A DNA stretch of 64,000 bases, from assembly GCA_017886205.1 (NCBI GenBank), contig JAFNEO010000008.1, positions 1-64,000 of the forward strand, given 5' to 3'. The DNA comes from Candidatus Aminicenantota bacterium. Its GTDB lineage: Bacteria > Acidobacteriota > Aminicenantia > Aminicenantales > UBA8522. A model generated the notes under the pieces. It was not told where the DNA came from, did not search any database, and saw only the letters and a list, made by a program, of their open reading frames with translations. Position 1 is the first letter of the stretch. Every line of letters starts with the position of its first letter. The translations under genes and the position numbers were made by a program. Positions 49,308 to 58,310 of this stretch are shown here, one piece after another.

Positions 49308-51809
49308 ATGACGCGCAAGACAATCCATCTCGTCTGCAACGCCCATCTCGACCCCGTCTGGCTGTGGGATTGGGAGGAGGGCGCCGGCGAAGCCCTGTCC
49401 ACGTTCCGGTCTGCCGTCTCCCTCTGCGAGGAATTCCCCGAGTTCGTCTTCAACCATAACGAGGCGATCCTCTACCGGTGGGTTGAGGAATACGAGCCGG
49501 CGCTTTTCAAGCGGATCCAGCGTTTGGTTAAAGAGAAGAGATGGCACATCCTCGGCGGATGGTTTCTCCAGCCCGACTGCAACATGCCCTGCGGCGAATC
49601 CTTCGTCCGGCAGATCCTTGCGGGCAAGAGGTACTTCCGGGAGAAATTCGGCGTGGACGTCCGCACGGCCTCCAACCTCGACCCCTTTGGACACAGCCGG
49701 GGTCTGGTCCAGATCCTGGCCAAGTCGGGCCACGATTCCTATATATTTTGCCGGCCCGGGCGCAGCGATTGCCCCCTTCCCGCCGACGATTTTATCTGGG
49801 TCGGGTTCGACGGTTCCGAGGTCATGGCCTCGCTCGTCTCTGCCCATTACAACTCGGCCGGCGGCGGGGCAAAGAAGAAAGTCCTGGATTGGATCGCCGC
49901 CAACCCGGACCGCGAGCTGAGCCTCCTGCTCTGGGGAATCGGAGACCACGGTGGCGGCGCCTACAGGGTCGACCTGGTGGAGCTCAAGAAACTGATGGCT
50001 GAGCGGAAGGATTTCGAGATTCGGCATTCTCACCCGGAGGCCTATTTCAAGGAACTCGGCAAGAGGCGGTCATCGCTTCCCAAGCACGCCCGGGACATGA
50101 ACCCCTGGGCGGTCGGCTGTTACACGACCATGTCCCGAATCAAGCAGAAGCACCGGGCCCTGGAAAACGACCTGTTCCTGGCCGAAAAAATGGCCACTGC
50201 TGCCTCCTATCAAGGCCTGATGAAGTACCCCCAGGAAGAATTCAGTGCAGCCCATTATGACCTCGCCTTCAGCCAGTTCCACGACATCCTGCCCGGCTCG
50301 GCCATCCAGCCGGCCGAGGAATCGTCGATCCGAAGGTTGGACCACGGACTCGAGATCCTCTCCCGGATCAAGGCGCGGGCCTTTTTCGCCCTAGCCAACA
50401 GCGAGGCACCGCCGGCCCAAGGAGAAATCCCGGTATTCGCCTACAACCCGCACCCGTTCAAAGTCAAAGGCATCCTGTCCTGCGAATTTCAGCCCTACGA
50501 GATCAACTGGTCGGGCGGATACCAGTATCCTCAAATCTATGTGGATGGGCGGTCCCTTCCCTCCCAACCTGAAAAGGAGGCCAGCAACCTCAACGTCGAA
50601 TGGCGGAAAAAAGTTGTCTTTGCGGCCGATCTCGAACCCGGCCGGATCAACCGCTTCATCTGCCGGCTGGAAAGGCGGCCCCATAAGCCCGCTCCTCAGC
50701 TCAAAAAGGAGGGAAGTAAGGTCTGCCTCCAGACCGACGAGCTCGAGGTCCTCATCAACACCCAGACCGGCCTCCTCGACCGCTACCGAGTCGGCGGTCG
50801 CGACTTCCTGGCGGAGGGCGCTTTCGCTCCCTTGGTCATCAACGACAGCGCCGACCCTTGGGGGATGACCGTGAAAAGATTCCGGGACCTGACCGGCCGG
50901 TTCGAGCTGGCTGCGCCCGAAGAGGGAAGCCGGGCTTCCGGGATCACCGCCCAGCCGGCTGCGTCCGTCCGCGTCATCGAAGACGGCGCGGTCCGGGCGG
51001 TCGTCGAGTCGGTCCTGACCTACGGCCGATCCGTCATCTTCCAGAGGTACCTGCTTCCAAAGCAGGGCACCGAGATTGAAGTGGAGGTCAGGCTCCATTG
51101 GTGCGAAAAGGACAAGATGCTGAAACTCTCGGTCCCGACCCTTTTTCCCAAAGCCCGCACCATCGGGCAGACGGCCTACGGTATCGCCGAGCTCCCGGCC
51201 GACGGGAACGAGGCGGTCGCCCAGAAGTGGGTGGCCGCCGTCTCCGCCGAAGACGATGCCGCCCTCACAGTCATCAACGACTGCATCTACGGTTCAGATT
51301 TTCTCGCGGGCGAGCTGCGTCTCTCGCTTCTTCGTTCGGCCGCCTACTCAGCCGACCCGGTGCCCTCCGGCCCCATGGTCGCGCAAGACCGCTACGTGCC
51401 GCGGATCGACCAGGGCGAGAGGATGTTCCGCTTCTGGGTCAACGGAGGAGTCCAGTCCTCGCGCCTGACCGCGGTCGACCGGGAGGCGCTGGCCAAGAAC
51501 GAGAAGCCCTTTGTCCTGAGCTTCTTTCCCGCGGGTCGCGGAAAAAAGCCCCGGCCGTTTGTGGAGCTCAGCGGCGAAGCCGTCGAGATCACCGCGCTCA
51601 AGAAAGCGGAAGACGGGAAAAATCTCATCATCCGGCTCTTCGAACCCACGGGAAAAAAGTGCACGACGATCCTCTCGCTGCCCTGGGCGGCGGCCAGAAA
51701 GAAGATCAGCCTCTCCGCCTTCGAGATAAAGACGCTGTCCTTCAATCCCCGCACCAAAACTTTCCGCGAGCTCGATCTCCTGGAGAGTCCTCTGCGCGAG
51801 ACAAGATGA
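49308..51809 (+). CDS. GH38-family alpha-mannosidase
   Basis: 833 aa. Retaining alpha-mannosidase family: the N-terminal catalytic domain has LVCNAHLDPVWLWDWEEG (zinc-binding His-x-Asp), FVFNHNEAILYRWVEE, GGWFLQPDCNMPCGES, and NLDPFGHSRGLVQIL with the nucleophile Asp region. SQFHDILPGSAIQPAEE is the conserved third motif. The C-terminal half is the beta-rich GH38C part (FQRYLLPKQGTEIEVEV). No signal peptide, so cytoplasmic. Its stop overlaps the start of the URO-D-like gene (ATGA). Confidence 0.92.
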   Translation: MTRKTIHLVCNAHLDPVWLWDWEEGAGEALSTFRSAVSLCEEFPEFVFNHNEAILYRWVEEYEPALFKRIQRLVKEKRWHILGGWFLQPDCNMPCGESFVRQILAGKRYFREKFGVDVRTASNLDPFGHSRGLVQILAKSGHDSYIFCRPGRSDCPLPADDFIWVGFDGSEVMASLVSAHYNSAGGGAKKKVLDWIAANPDRELSLLLWGIGDHGGGAYRVDLVELKKLMAERKDFEIRHSHPEAYFKELGKRRSSLPKHARDMNPWAVGCYTTMSRIKQKHRALENDLFLAEKMATAASYQGLMKYPQEEFSAAHYDLAFSQFHDILPGSAIQPAEESSIRRLDHGLEILSRIKARAFFALANSEAPPAQGEIPVFAYNPHPFKVKGILSCEFQPYEINWSGGYQYPQIYVDGRSLPSQPEKEASNLNVEWRKKVVFAADLEPGRINRFICRLERRPHKPAPQLKKEGSKVCLQTDELEVLINTQTGLLDRYRVGGRDFLAEGAFAPLVINDSADPWGMTVKRFRDLTGRFELAAPEEGSRASGITAQPAASVRVIEDGAVRAVVESVLTYGRSVIFQRYLLPKQGTEIEVEVRLHWCEKDKMLKLSVPTLFPKARTIGQTAYGIAELPADGNEAVAQKWVAAVSAEDDAALTVINDCIYGSDFLAGELRLSLLRSAAYSADPVPSGPMVAQDRYVPRIDQGERMFRFWVNGGVQSSRLTAVDREALAKNEKPFVLSFFPAGRGKKPRPFVELSGEAVEITALKKAEDGKNLIIRLFEPTGKKCTTILSLPWAAARKKISLSAFEIKTLSFNPRTKTFRELDLLESPLRETR

Positions 51810-52924
51810 ACTCCAAGGAACGCGTTCTGGCAGCGCTCGAGGGACGGATTCCAGACCGCGTGCCCTGGGGCGAGTTCGCGGTCGATTTCGATACCGTGGA
51901 GAGGATCATCGGCCACGAGACCTACTTCCGGGCCAAGGCCAGGTCTCAGATCGCTTTCTGGGAGGGCCGGCATGATGAGGTGGCCGAGAGCTACCGCCGT
52001 GACCACATCGAGCTCCACCGCCGGCTCGAGCTCGATATCGTCACCTTCCCGATGGCCACCTGGGAAATCCCGCCGCGGAGGATCGACGGCTCCACCTGGG
52101 AAGACAGGTACGGCCGGGTTTTCAAGTATTCTGCGCTGACCGAAGACATCACCTGCGTCCGTGACCCGGCCAATGAGGCCAAGAAATTCACCCTGGCTGA
52201 CTTCCGCCGGGAGCCGGCCGTGCCCGAGCGCGACTCCCGTTCCTGGGCGGTCGTCGATGCCGTGGTGCGCGAGTACAAAGACAAGAAGTTCATCTGCGGG
52301 CCTTCGGGTGGGATCGTCGGCCTGGTGCTTCCGGGCGGCCTGGAGAAGGCCTCGTTCGCCCTCGTCGAGGAACCGGAACTCATCGACGCGGCGACCGCCC
52401 GGGCGCGTCGCGAGCAGGACCTCGCCGACCCGGTCCTCATCCATCCGGACTCCGATGCCGTCCTCCTCGCCCACGATTTCGGCCACAAGACCGGCCCCTT
52501 CATCGGCCCGGAGATGTTCCGGAGGCATTTCCTGGAGGCAAACAAGGCCCGGGTGCGCCGCCTCCACCGGGACTTCGAGAAAAAGGTCATCCTGCACAGC
52601 TGCGGCAACGTCAACTCTTACCTGGACTTCTTCGTCGAGATCGGTATCGACGGCTACCAATCCATCCAGCAAACCGCCGGGATGGATATCTGCGGGCTGA
52701 AAAGAAGCCATGGCGCAAGGTTTACCCTCTGGGGAGGCGTCTCCCTGGAGAACCTGGTTGCCGGGACGCCCGATGAGGTGCGGCGGGATGTCAGTCGGGC
52801 TATGGCCTGCGCTAAAGAGGGCGGCCGCTTCATCCTGGGGACAAGCCACAGCATCGCGGTCGGCAGCCGCTACGACAACGTCATGGCGATGATCGATGAG
52901 TACCATAGGCTGGCTGACTACTGA
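51806..52924 (+). CDS. URO-D superfamily protein (methyltransferase-like), copy 2
   Basis: The track ORF begins at 51098 inside GH38; the true start is ATG 51806 (MNSKERVLAALEGRIPDRVPW), overlapping the GH38 stop. 372 aa. VILHSCGNVNSYLDFF carries the HxCG metal motif. The third zinc ligand of MtaA is replaced: FILGTSHSIAVGSRYDN has Ser-His where copy 1 has Ala-Cys. It belongs with the COG0407 proteins common in glycan-degradation clusters of Planctomycetota and relatives. Reaction unknown; demethylation of methylated sugars is an idea only. Confidence 0.78.
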   Translation: MNSKERVLAALEGRIPDRVPWGEFAVDFDTVERIIGHETYFRAKARSQIAFWEGRHDEVAESYRRDHIELHRRLELDIVTFPMATWEIPPRRIDGSTWEDRYGRVFKYSALTEDITCVRDPANEAKKFTLADFRREPAVPERDSRSWAVVDAVVREYKDKKFICGPSGGIVGLVLPGGLEKASFALVEEPELIDAATARARREQDLADPVLIHPDSDAVLLAHDFGHKTGPFIGPEMFRRHFLEANKARVRRLHRDFEKKVILHSCGNVNSYLDFFVEIGIDGYQSIQQTAGMDICGLKRSHGARFTLWGGVSLENLVAGTPDEVRRDVSRAMACAKEGGRFILGTSHSIAVGSRYDNVMAMIDEYHRLADY

Positions 52925-52930
52925 GTCGTG

Positions 52931-54139
52931 ATGGAAAAACCGGTATCCATAGTCCTAGTCGGAATCGGAGGCATGGGAGCGGCCTACCTCGCCGCCCTTC
53001 TGGAGAACAAAGAGCAGCGAGACTTCCGTCTCGTCGGGACGGTCGATCCCCAGCCTCGGAGATGCCCGCAGCTGGCCGAGCTCCGGGCGCTGGACATCCC
53101 CGTCTTCGAACGACTGGAGGAATTCTATGCGCGGCACCGGGCCGACCTGGCCATCATCGCCTCGCCGATCCATTTCCACTGCGGCCAATCCTGCCTGGCC
53201 CTTTCGCGGGAAAGCTCTGTGCTCTGCGAAAAGCCGGCTGCCGGGACGGTCCAAGAGGTCCTCCGGATGAGGGAAGCCGAAAGAGCGGCCGGGAGATGGG
53301 TTGCCGTCGGGTTTCAGTGGTCTTTCAGCACGGCCATCCAGGCTCTGAAGAACGACCTCCGCGCCGGGATGTACGGACGGCCACGCCGCCTCAAGTGCCT
53401 CTACCTCTGGCCGAGGAACGAAGCCTATTACAGAAGAAACGACTGGGCCGGAAAACTCAAAGACCCGGAAGGCCGTTGGATCCTAGACAGCCCGGCCAAC
53501 AACGCCATGGCCCACGACCTCCACAACATGTTCTATGTCCTCGGTCGAGAGAGAGAGACCGCCGCCCGGCCGGTCCGGGTCGAGGCCGAGCTCTATCGCG
53601 CTCACGAGATCGAGAACTTCGACTCGGCCGCCCTGCGCTGCCATACCCGGGACGGAGTGGAGATTCTGTTCTATGTCTCCCACGCTGCCTCCGTCGACAC
53701 CGGCCCGGTTTTTTCGTATGAATTTGAGGGGGGTGAGATCAGAGCGGCGGGAAGGGATACGGAAATCAGAGGCTTTCTCCCGGCCGGCAAGAAAAGCTAC
53801 GGCACTCCCGACAGAGAGCCGCTCCGGAAAATGTGGGAGGCGATCGATTCAGCGGACGGCCGAACCCTCCCCGCCTGCGGGCTCGAAGCGGCCTTGGGGC
53901 AGACTCTGACCGTGAACGGCGCCCAGGATTCCAGGCCTGAGATCCAAGATTTCCCGAAGGAGATCATCGTATCGCGGGGAGAGCCGGGAAGCCGGGAAGT
54001 CACTGTGGCCGGGCTGACCGAGGTGTTCGACGAATGCTACCGAAAAAATGCGCTCCCCTCCGAGCTCGGCGTTTCCTGGAGCCGGAAGGGACGGGTGGTT
54101 TCGCTCGCTGATTACGTTTATTTCCCTGGCGGGTCATGA
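52931..54139 (+). CDS. Gfo/Idh/MocA-family oxidoreductase
   Basis: NAD(P)-dependent sugar oxidoreductase family. VSIVLVGIGGMGAAYLAALLE is the Rossmann motif, SSVLCEKPAAGTVQEV the EKP motif with the conserved Lys, and LDSPANNAMAHDLHNMFYVLG the His-containing catalytic region. 402 aa, slightly long. ATG 52931 follows a GTG at 52928 in the same frame. Last gene of the 47247 operon; its role may be oxidation or epimerisation of sugars released by the glycosidases. Overlaps convergent rlmN by 6 bases. Confidence 0.87.
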   Translation: MEKPVSIVLVGIGGMGAAYLAALLENKEQRDFRLVGTVDPQPRRCPQLAELRALDIPVFERLEEFYARHRADLAIIASPIHFHCGQSCLALSRESSVLCEKPAAGTVQEVLRMREAERAAGRWVAVGFQWSFSTAIQALKNDLRAGMYGRPRRLKCLYLWPRNEAYYRRNDWAGKLKDPEGRWILDSPANNAMAHDLHNMFYVLGRERETAARPVRVEAELYRAHEIENFDSAALRCHTRDGVEILFYVSHAASVDTGPVFSYEFEGGEIRAAGRDTEIRGFLPAGKKSYGTPDREPLRKMWEAIDSADGRTLPACGLEAALGQTLTVNGAQDSRPEIQDFPKEIIVSRGEPGSREVTVAGLTEVFDECYRKNALPSELGVSWSRKGRVVSLADYVYFPGGS

Positions 54140-55168
54140 TCCCCGTTTTTTGCCGGCGAGTTGGCCGCAGGCCGCCCGGATGTCTCCGCCTTTCGAGCGG
54201 CGAACCGTAGCCCCCACCCCCAGGCTTTCCAGGGTCTGAAGAAAGGCCTCCTGTCGAGGCCCGGGCGAAGGCCTAAACCCTGGACCGCAGCCCGGGCTGT
54301 AGGGGATAAGGTTGACCTTAGCCCGGAGCTTCCTGGCTAGGGACGCCAGCCGGCGAGCATCGGTGGCTGTGTCATTGAGGCCGGAAATCAGAATGTATTC
54401 GATGGTTATCATCCGCCCCGTCGTTCTAGCGTAATGGGCGGCGGCCTTGATCACCGCCGCCAGCGGGTACTTGCGGTTGACGGGCAGCAGCCGGGAGCGG
54501 AGTTCGTCGGTTGTGGCGTGGAGCGAAAGCGAGAGGCTGACCTGGAGCCCCAAGCCTTCCAGTTTCTCGATCGCCGGGACGATCCCAACCGTGGAGATGG
54601 TGATGCGGCGGGCGGCGATGCCCATTCCCTCCGGCGCGTTCATAATGCGGACCGTTCGGACGAGGTTGTCGAGGTTGTCGAGCGGCTCCCCCATGCCCAT
54701 GAAGACGAAGTTGGTCAGGCGGACATCAAGCTTGTCCCGCAGGAAGAGAATCTGGCCGAGCATCTCCGAGGGGACGAGGTTCCTCTCAAACCCGCCCGCG
54801 CCGCTGGCGCAGAAGACGCAGGCGAACTTGCAGCCGACTTGGGTCGAGAGGCAGAGCGTCCTGCGGCTGCCGGATGGGATGAGAACGGTCTCGATGAGCT
54901 GACCGTCGGTCAGACGGAAAAGGAATTTCTCCGTCCCGTCCTCTGACCGGAGTTGCTCGGCGAGTTCGAGAACGCCCAGCCGAAATGTGTCCTCGAGCCG
55001 CTGCCTCAGGCCCTTGGGCAGGTCGGTCATGGCGGAGAATGAATCCGCGCCTTTTTGATAGAGCCATTCAAAGACCTGCTTCGCCCGGTAGGCCGGCTCC
55101 CCCCAGCCATCGAACTCCGCCCGGAGCTCGGCAAATATAAGGTTTCCTATATCCGTGACAGGACCCAT
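54134..55168 (-). CDS. rlmN: 23S rRNA/tRNA m2A methyltransferase RlmN
   Basis: Radical SAM enzyme that methylates A2503 of 23S rRNA (and A37 in some tRNAs). CLSTQVGCKFACVFCASGAGGF contains the CxxxCxxC cluster motif; FVFMGMGEPLDNLDNLVR and LSLSLHATTDELRSRLLPVN are typical. The methyl-carrying Cys is in the C-terminal SKGGDIRAACGQLAG. 344 aa. Six bases after the symporter gene, on the same strand. Confidence 0.95.
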   Translation of the reverse strand: MGPVTDIGNLIFAELRAEFDGWGEPAYRAKQVFEWLYQKGADSFSAMTDLPKGLRQRLEDTFRLGVLELAEQLRSEDGTEKFLFRLTDGQLIETVLIPSGSRRTLCLSTQVGCKFACVFCASGAGGFERNLVPSEMLGQILFLRDKLDVRLTNFVFMGMGEPLDNLDNLVRTVRIMNAPEGMGIAARRITISTVGIVPAIEKLEGLGLQVSLSLSLHATTDELRSRLLPVNRKYPLAAVIKAAAHYARTTGRMITIEYILISGLNDTATDARRLASLARKLRAKVNLIPYSPGCGPGFRPSPGPRQEAFLQTLESLGVGATVRRSKGGDIRAACGQLAGKKRGS

Positions 55169-55174
55169 CTCAAC

Positions 55175-57280
55175 TTACCTTATCGTGACCATGACCCAGA
55201 GCAGCAAGATGATCACCCCCACAAGCACCCAGGTCCCCCCAAACCCGAGAATGTCTGCCCGGCCGGGTTTCATGACCTCCCAATTCGACCGCGGCCAGAG
55301 CTTGCGTCTCACGAATTTTTCCGGATGGGCCCGGGCCGCTTCGACGGCCCTGTCATCCTCCACCGGATTCGGCTGCACGGGCGTGTGGACCTTGGCAAAA
55401 AAGCTGTCCAGGTCGGACTTCGGCAGCGGCCTGGTCAGCCAGCTCAAGAGAAAGAGCAGGACAAATGGAAAAAGCGCGTCGAAGAAAAAACGGGTCGCGA
55501 CCAGCTGGGCCTTGGTGAACCGGACGAAATCGATGCCCAGCCAACTCAACACCCAGATCTCGGCTTCGAACCGGCCGATGCCGATCTTGGGCGAGTCCGG
55601 GTCCTCGGGGCGAACCCGGACCACTTTCTCGTAAAACACGGCGGCCGGTTCGATCGCGTGGGGCTTCTCGATCTTTTCGCCGGTCGCCCGGGCCCGGCCG
55701 GCGTCCACGTCCTCCTGGAGAGCCTCAGTCACGATCCGGACGACCCGGGGTCTGGTTTCCTGGAGAAACGCAGGGTTTGACCTGGCCCATTCCCAACTCT
55801 GGAAAACGTTGGGAATGACGGCGTAGATGCCGAAGCAGACGAAGATCTGGATGATGACTGCCCATCGCGTCAGGCGCCGCCAGATAAACCCCAGCCAGAT
55901 AGAAGCGCCGAACACGGCGGGCATGGAGATGAAGTACTTGAAAAGGTCAAGGAGGTTGCCGACGAAAAGGGCAGCCCCGATCCCGCCCGCCAGGGTGAAG
56001 GCGATGACGATGCGCCCGACTCGGAGAAGATGCCGTTCCGACCGGGGAGAGACGAAAGGTTGGTAAAGGTTGCGGATGAAGAGGGCGGAATAGGTGACGG
56101 AAGCGGCGGAGAGTGTGGACATGTTGGCTGCCAGGATCCCAGCCAACATCAGCCCCACGGCGCCCGGGAAGAGAAGATGCAGGGTCATGTACCCCCAGAT
56201 CAAGTCCGGGTCGTGGAGCTGGCCTTTAAAGAGCCCTAACGCCAGCAGCCCCGCCAGCGCCCAGAAGATCATCAGGAAGCGCTTGAAGAACATGCCGGCG
56301 ATCATCCCGAAGCGGGCGGCATTCTCATTCCTGGCCGCGCTGGCCGTCTGCATCATCGGGGCCGAGGCGATGATCGACACCAGGTTGGCCAGGACCATGG
56401 CCAGGATGGTGTACCAGGCATATTCGCTCGTCGTCACCGACCCGAAGAGGTTGAACATGAAATCGGGCACCCGGGCATGGAGCCCGGCGAACCCACCGAT
56501 CTTGCTTAGCCCGATCGGGATCAGCATGACCGAGAAGATGGCGATCAGGAATCCCTGGATGACGTCGGTAAAGGCGGCGGCGATGAACCCGCCCATCATC
56601 GTATAGACGGCCACGATGACACCATAGACAAGATAAACAACAAGCGGATCGATATAGGAGATGAACGAACGGAGCTCGCCCTTCTTGAAGCGGTCGTTGA
56701 GCTCGTCGTACCGGGCCTTCTCTGTGTCGGTGAGGCTCAGGTCGAGCTTCTGTTTGAGGGCCTGGTATTCCCGGAACATCTCGACGCTCCGCGTTTCCGA
56801 GGCCATATACAACTCGGCCGGTTTCGGGGTCAGGGCCTCGATCGTCTTCCCGGCCACCATGAACCCGACGCCGCCGCCGACGACGGCCATGACCAGCGTA
56901 AAGACGGCAAAGGAAGCGCCGAGGAACTTGCTGCGGAAGCGCTCAGTGTAGAAATCGCCGAGGGTGACCTGGCGGGCCCGACGGTAGAAAGCGCTGGTGA
57001 ACCAATAGAAGGGCGTCAGGAAAAGGACCAGATACTGGATCCACATCCCTCCGATCCCCTGGCGGTAGACCTCCCGGGCCACCGCCACGGCCTGGTCGGC
57101 GTTGGTGGCATGGCCGAAGTTCAGGAAGAACTGGTAAAACTTGCCCAGTCGTCGGCCCGCGATGAAGAAATCGTTGGTGTCCTTGGTGCGGCGCTGGGAA
57201 CGGCGGCCCAGCCAGAGGATGACGGCCAGATAAAGAAGAATGATCCCGACATCCAGGACGTTCAGTCCGAAGATCCGCAT
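55175..57280 (-). CDS. Sodium/solute symporter (SSS family)
   Basis: 701 aa, with more than a dozen hydrophobic segments. The family signature region is DTNDFFIAGRRLGKFYQFFLNFG followed by GGGVGFMVAGKTIEAL and GGFIAAAFTDVIQGFLIAIF. A large hydrophilic stretch of about 90 residues (RPRVVRIVTEALQEDVDAGRA...) is inserted near the C terminus. Substrate unknown; sugars or organic acids are typical. GGTGAG precedes ATG 57280. Divergent from the EamA gene. Confidence 0.88.
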   Translation of the reverse strand: MRIFGLNVLDVGIILLYLAVILWLGRRSQRRTKDTNDFFIAGRRLGKFYQFFLNFGHATNADQAVAVAREVYRQGIGGMWIQYLVLFLTPFYWFTSAFYRRARQVTLGDFYTERFRSKFLGASFAVFTLVMAVVGGGVGFMVAGKTIEALTPKPAELYMASETRSVEMFREYQALKQKLDLSLTDTEKARYDELNDRFKKGELRSFISYIDPLVVYLVYGVIVAVYTMMGGFIAAAFTDVIQGFLIAIFSVMLIPIGLSKIGGFAGLHARVPDFMFNLFGSVTTSEYAWYTILAMVLANLVSIIASAPMMQTASAARNENAARFGMIAGMFFKRFLMIFWALAGLLALGLFKGQLHDPDLIWGYMTLHLLFPGAVGLMLAGILAANMSTLSAASVTYSALFIRNLYQPFVSPRSERHLLRVGRIVIAFTLAGGIGAALFVGNLLDLFKYFISMPAVFGASIWLGFIWRRLTRWAVIIQIFVCFGIYAVIPNVFQSWEWARSNPAFLQETRPRVVRIVTEALQEDVDAGRARATGEKIEKPHAIEPAAVFYEKVVRVRPEDPDSPKIGIGRFEAEIWVLSWLGIDFVRFTKAQLVATRFFFDALFPFVLLFLLSWLTRPLPKSDLDSFFAKVHTPVQPNPVEDDRAVEAARAHPEKFVRRKLWPRSNWEVMKPGRADILGFGGTWVLVGVIILLLWVMVTIR

Positions 57281-57298
57281 AGCTCACCGACCGGACTT

Positions 57299-57328
57299 AT
57301 TAAAACCATTTCCGGCAAATCTAGTCAA
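57299..57328 (-). promoter_or_regulatory. Promoter of the symporter-rlmN unit
   Basis: Minus strand TTGACT (57328-57323), 18-base spacer, TTTAAT (57304-57299). Confidence 0.5.
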
Positions 57329-57348
57329 CAAGATAGTATCGTGTTTGT

Positions 57349-57377
57349 TTGACGGCTGTGTCCGTGTTTGCTATAAA
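57349..57377 (+). promoter_or_regulatory. Promoter of the EamA gene
   Basis: TTGACG (57349-57354), 17-base spacer, TATAAA (57372-57377); its -35 box lies 20 bases from the divergent symporter -35 box. ATG 57396 has no clear ribosome-binding site. Confidence 0.6.
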
Positions 57378-57395
57378 GCTAAGCTTATCACGCCC

Positions 57396-58310
57396 ATGAC
57401 CGGATTATTTGAAATGCTGCAGAACTCGCCCCTCCGCGGGGAGATTCTGTCTGTGGGCGCGGCCTTAACCTGGGCCGTCGCCGTCCTTCTCTTCCGGGTC
57501 AGCGGACGGACCGTGCATCCGATCGGCCTGAACCTCTTCAAGAGCATCCTCTCCGTCGTCCTGCTCGTCCTTACCATGCTCCTTCTCGGCGAGTCCCTCC
57601 TGCCGAAAACGGCCTGGCAGGACTATGCGCTGCTCGGCCTGAGCGGTTTCCTCGGCGTCACCCTGTCCGATACCTTCTTCTTTCAGTGCCTCAACCTCCT
57701 CGGGGCGAGCCTGACGGCAGTGATCGATTGCCTTTACAGCCCTTTTGTCATCCTCTTTTCCTTTCTTTTCATCGGCGAACGCCTGAATGTCCGACAGCTT
57801 CTCGGCGTAACTCTAATCCTCTCCGCGCTGGTCCTGATTTCCCGTAGCAAGGAAAAGGGCCTTCCGCCCCGGAAGAACCTCCTCCTGGGGATTGGCCTGG
57901 GGACTTTGGCTATGGTTACGCTGGCGACGAGCATCGTCATGATCAAGCCGCTGCTGGCCCGTTCTCCCGTCCTCTGGGCGACTCTTTGGCGGATGGCGGC
58001 GGGCGGAACCGCCCTTCTGATCTTCCTCCCGTTTCACCCACGGCGACGGCTGATCTCCCGGCCGCTTTTCTCGCCGGCCAACTGGCGGTCGATGGTCCCG
58101 GGAACGTTCCTGGGGGCCTACATCGCCCTGGTCGCCTGGATAGCGGGGATGAAGTACACGCTGGCTTCGGTCGCCGCTCCTCTCAATCAGCTCAACTCGA
58201 TCTTCATCTTCGTCCTGGCGGCGATCTTTCTCAAGGAAAGGGTGACGAAGGGGAAGATGGCGGCCGTGGCGCTGGCCACTCTCGGCGCTTTCCTGGTCAG
58301 CTGGGCATGA
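57396..58310 (+). CDS. EamA/DMT-superfamily exporter
   Basis: About ten hydrophobic helices in two EamA halves; the first begins GEILSVGAALTWAVAVLLFRVSG, and the second ends LASVAAPLNQLNSIFIFVLAAIFLKERVT, the usual loop and terminal helix of drug/metabolite transporters. The track start at 57240 overlaps the promoter region; ATG 57396 gives 304 aa, the family norm. Substrate unknown. The 3' end overlaps a convergent epimerase by 14 bases. Confidence 0.88.
   Translation: MTGLFEMLQNSPLRGEILSVGAALTWAVAVLLFRVSGRTVHPIGLNLFKSILSVVLLVLTMLLLGESLLPKTAWQDYALLGLSGFLGVTLSDTFFFQCLNLLGASLTAVIDCLYSPFVILFSFLFIGERLNVRQLLGVTLILSALVLISRSKEKGLPPRKNLLLGIGLGTLAMVTLATSIVMIKPLLARSPVLWATLWRMAAGGTALLIFLPFHPRRRLISRPLFSPANWRSMVPGTFLGAYIALVAWIAGMKYTLASVAAPLNQLNSIFIFVLAAIFLKERVTKGKMAAVALATLGAFLVSWA

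Noticed and set aside
51392-52906. 504-aa minus-strand ORF opposite the GH38 end and URO-D copy 2
   Set aside because: Shadow frame; the plus-strand genes carry family motifs across the same bases.
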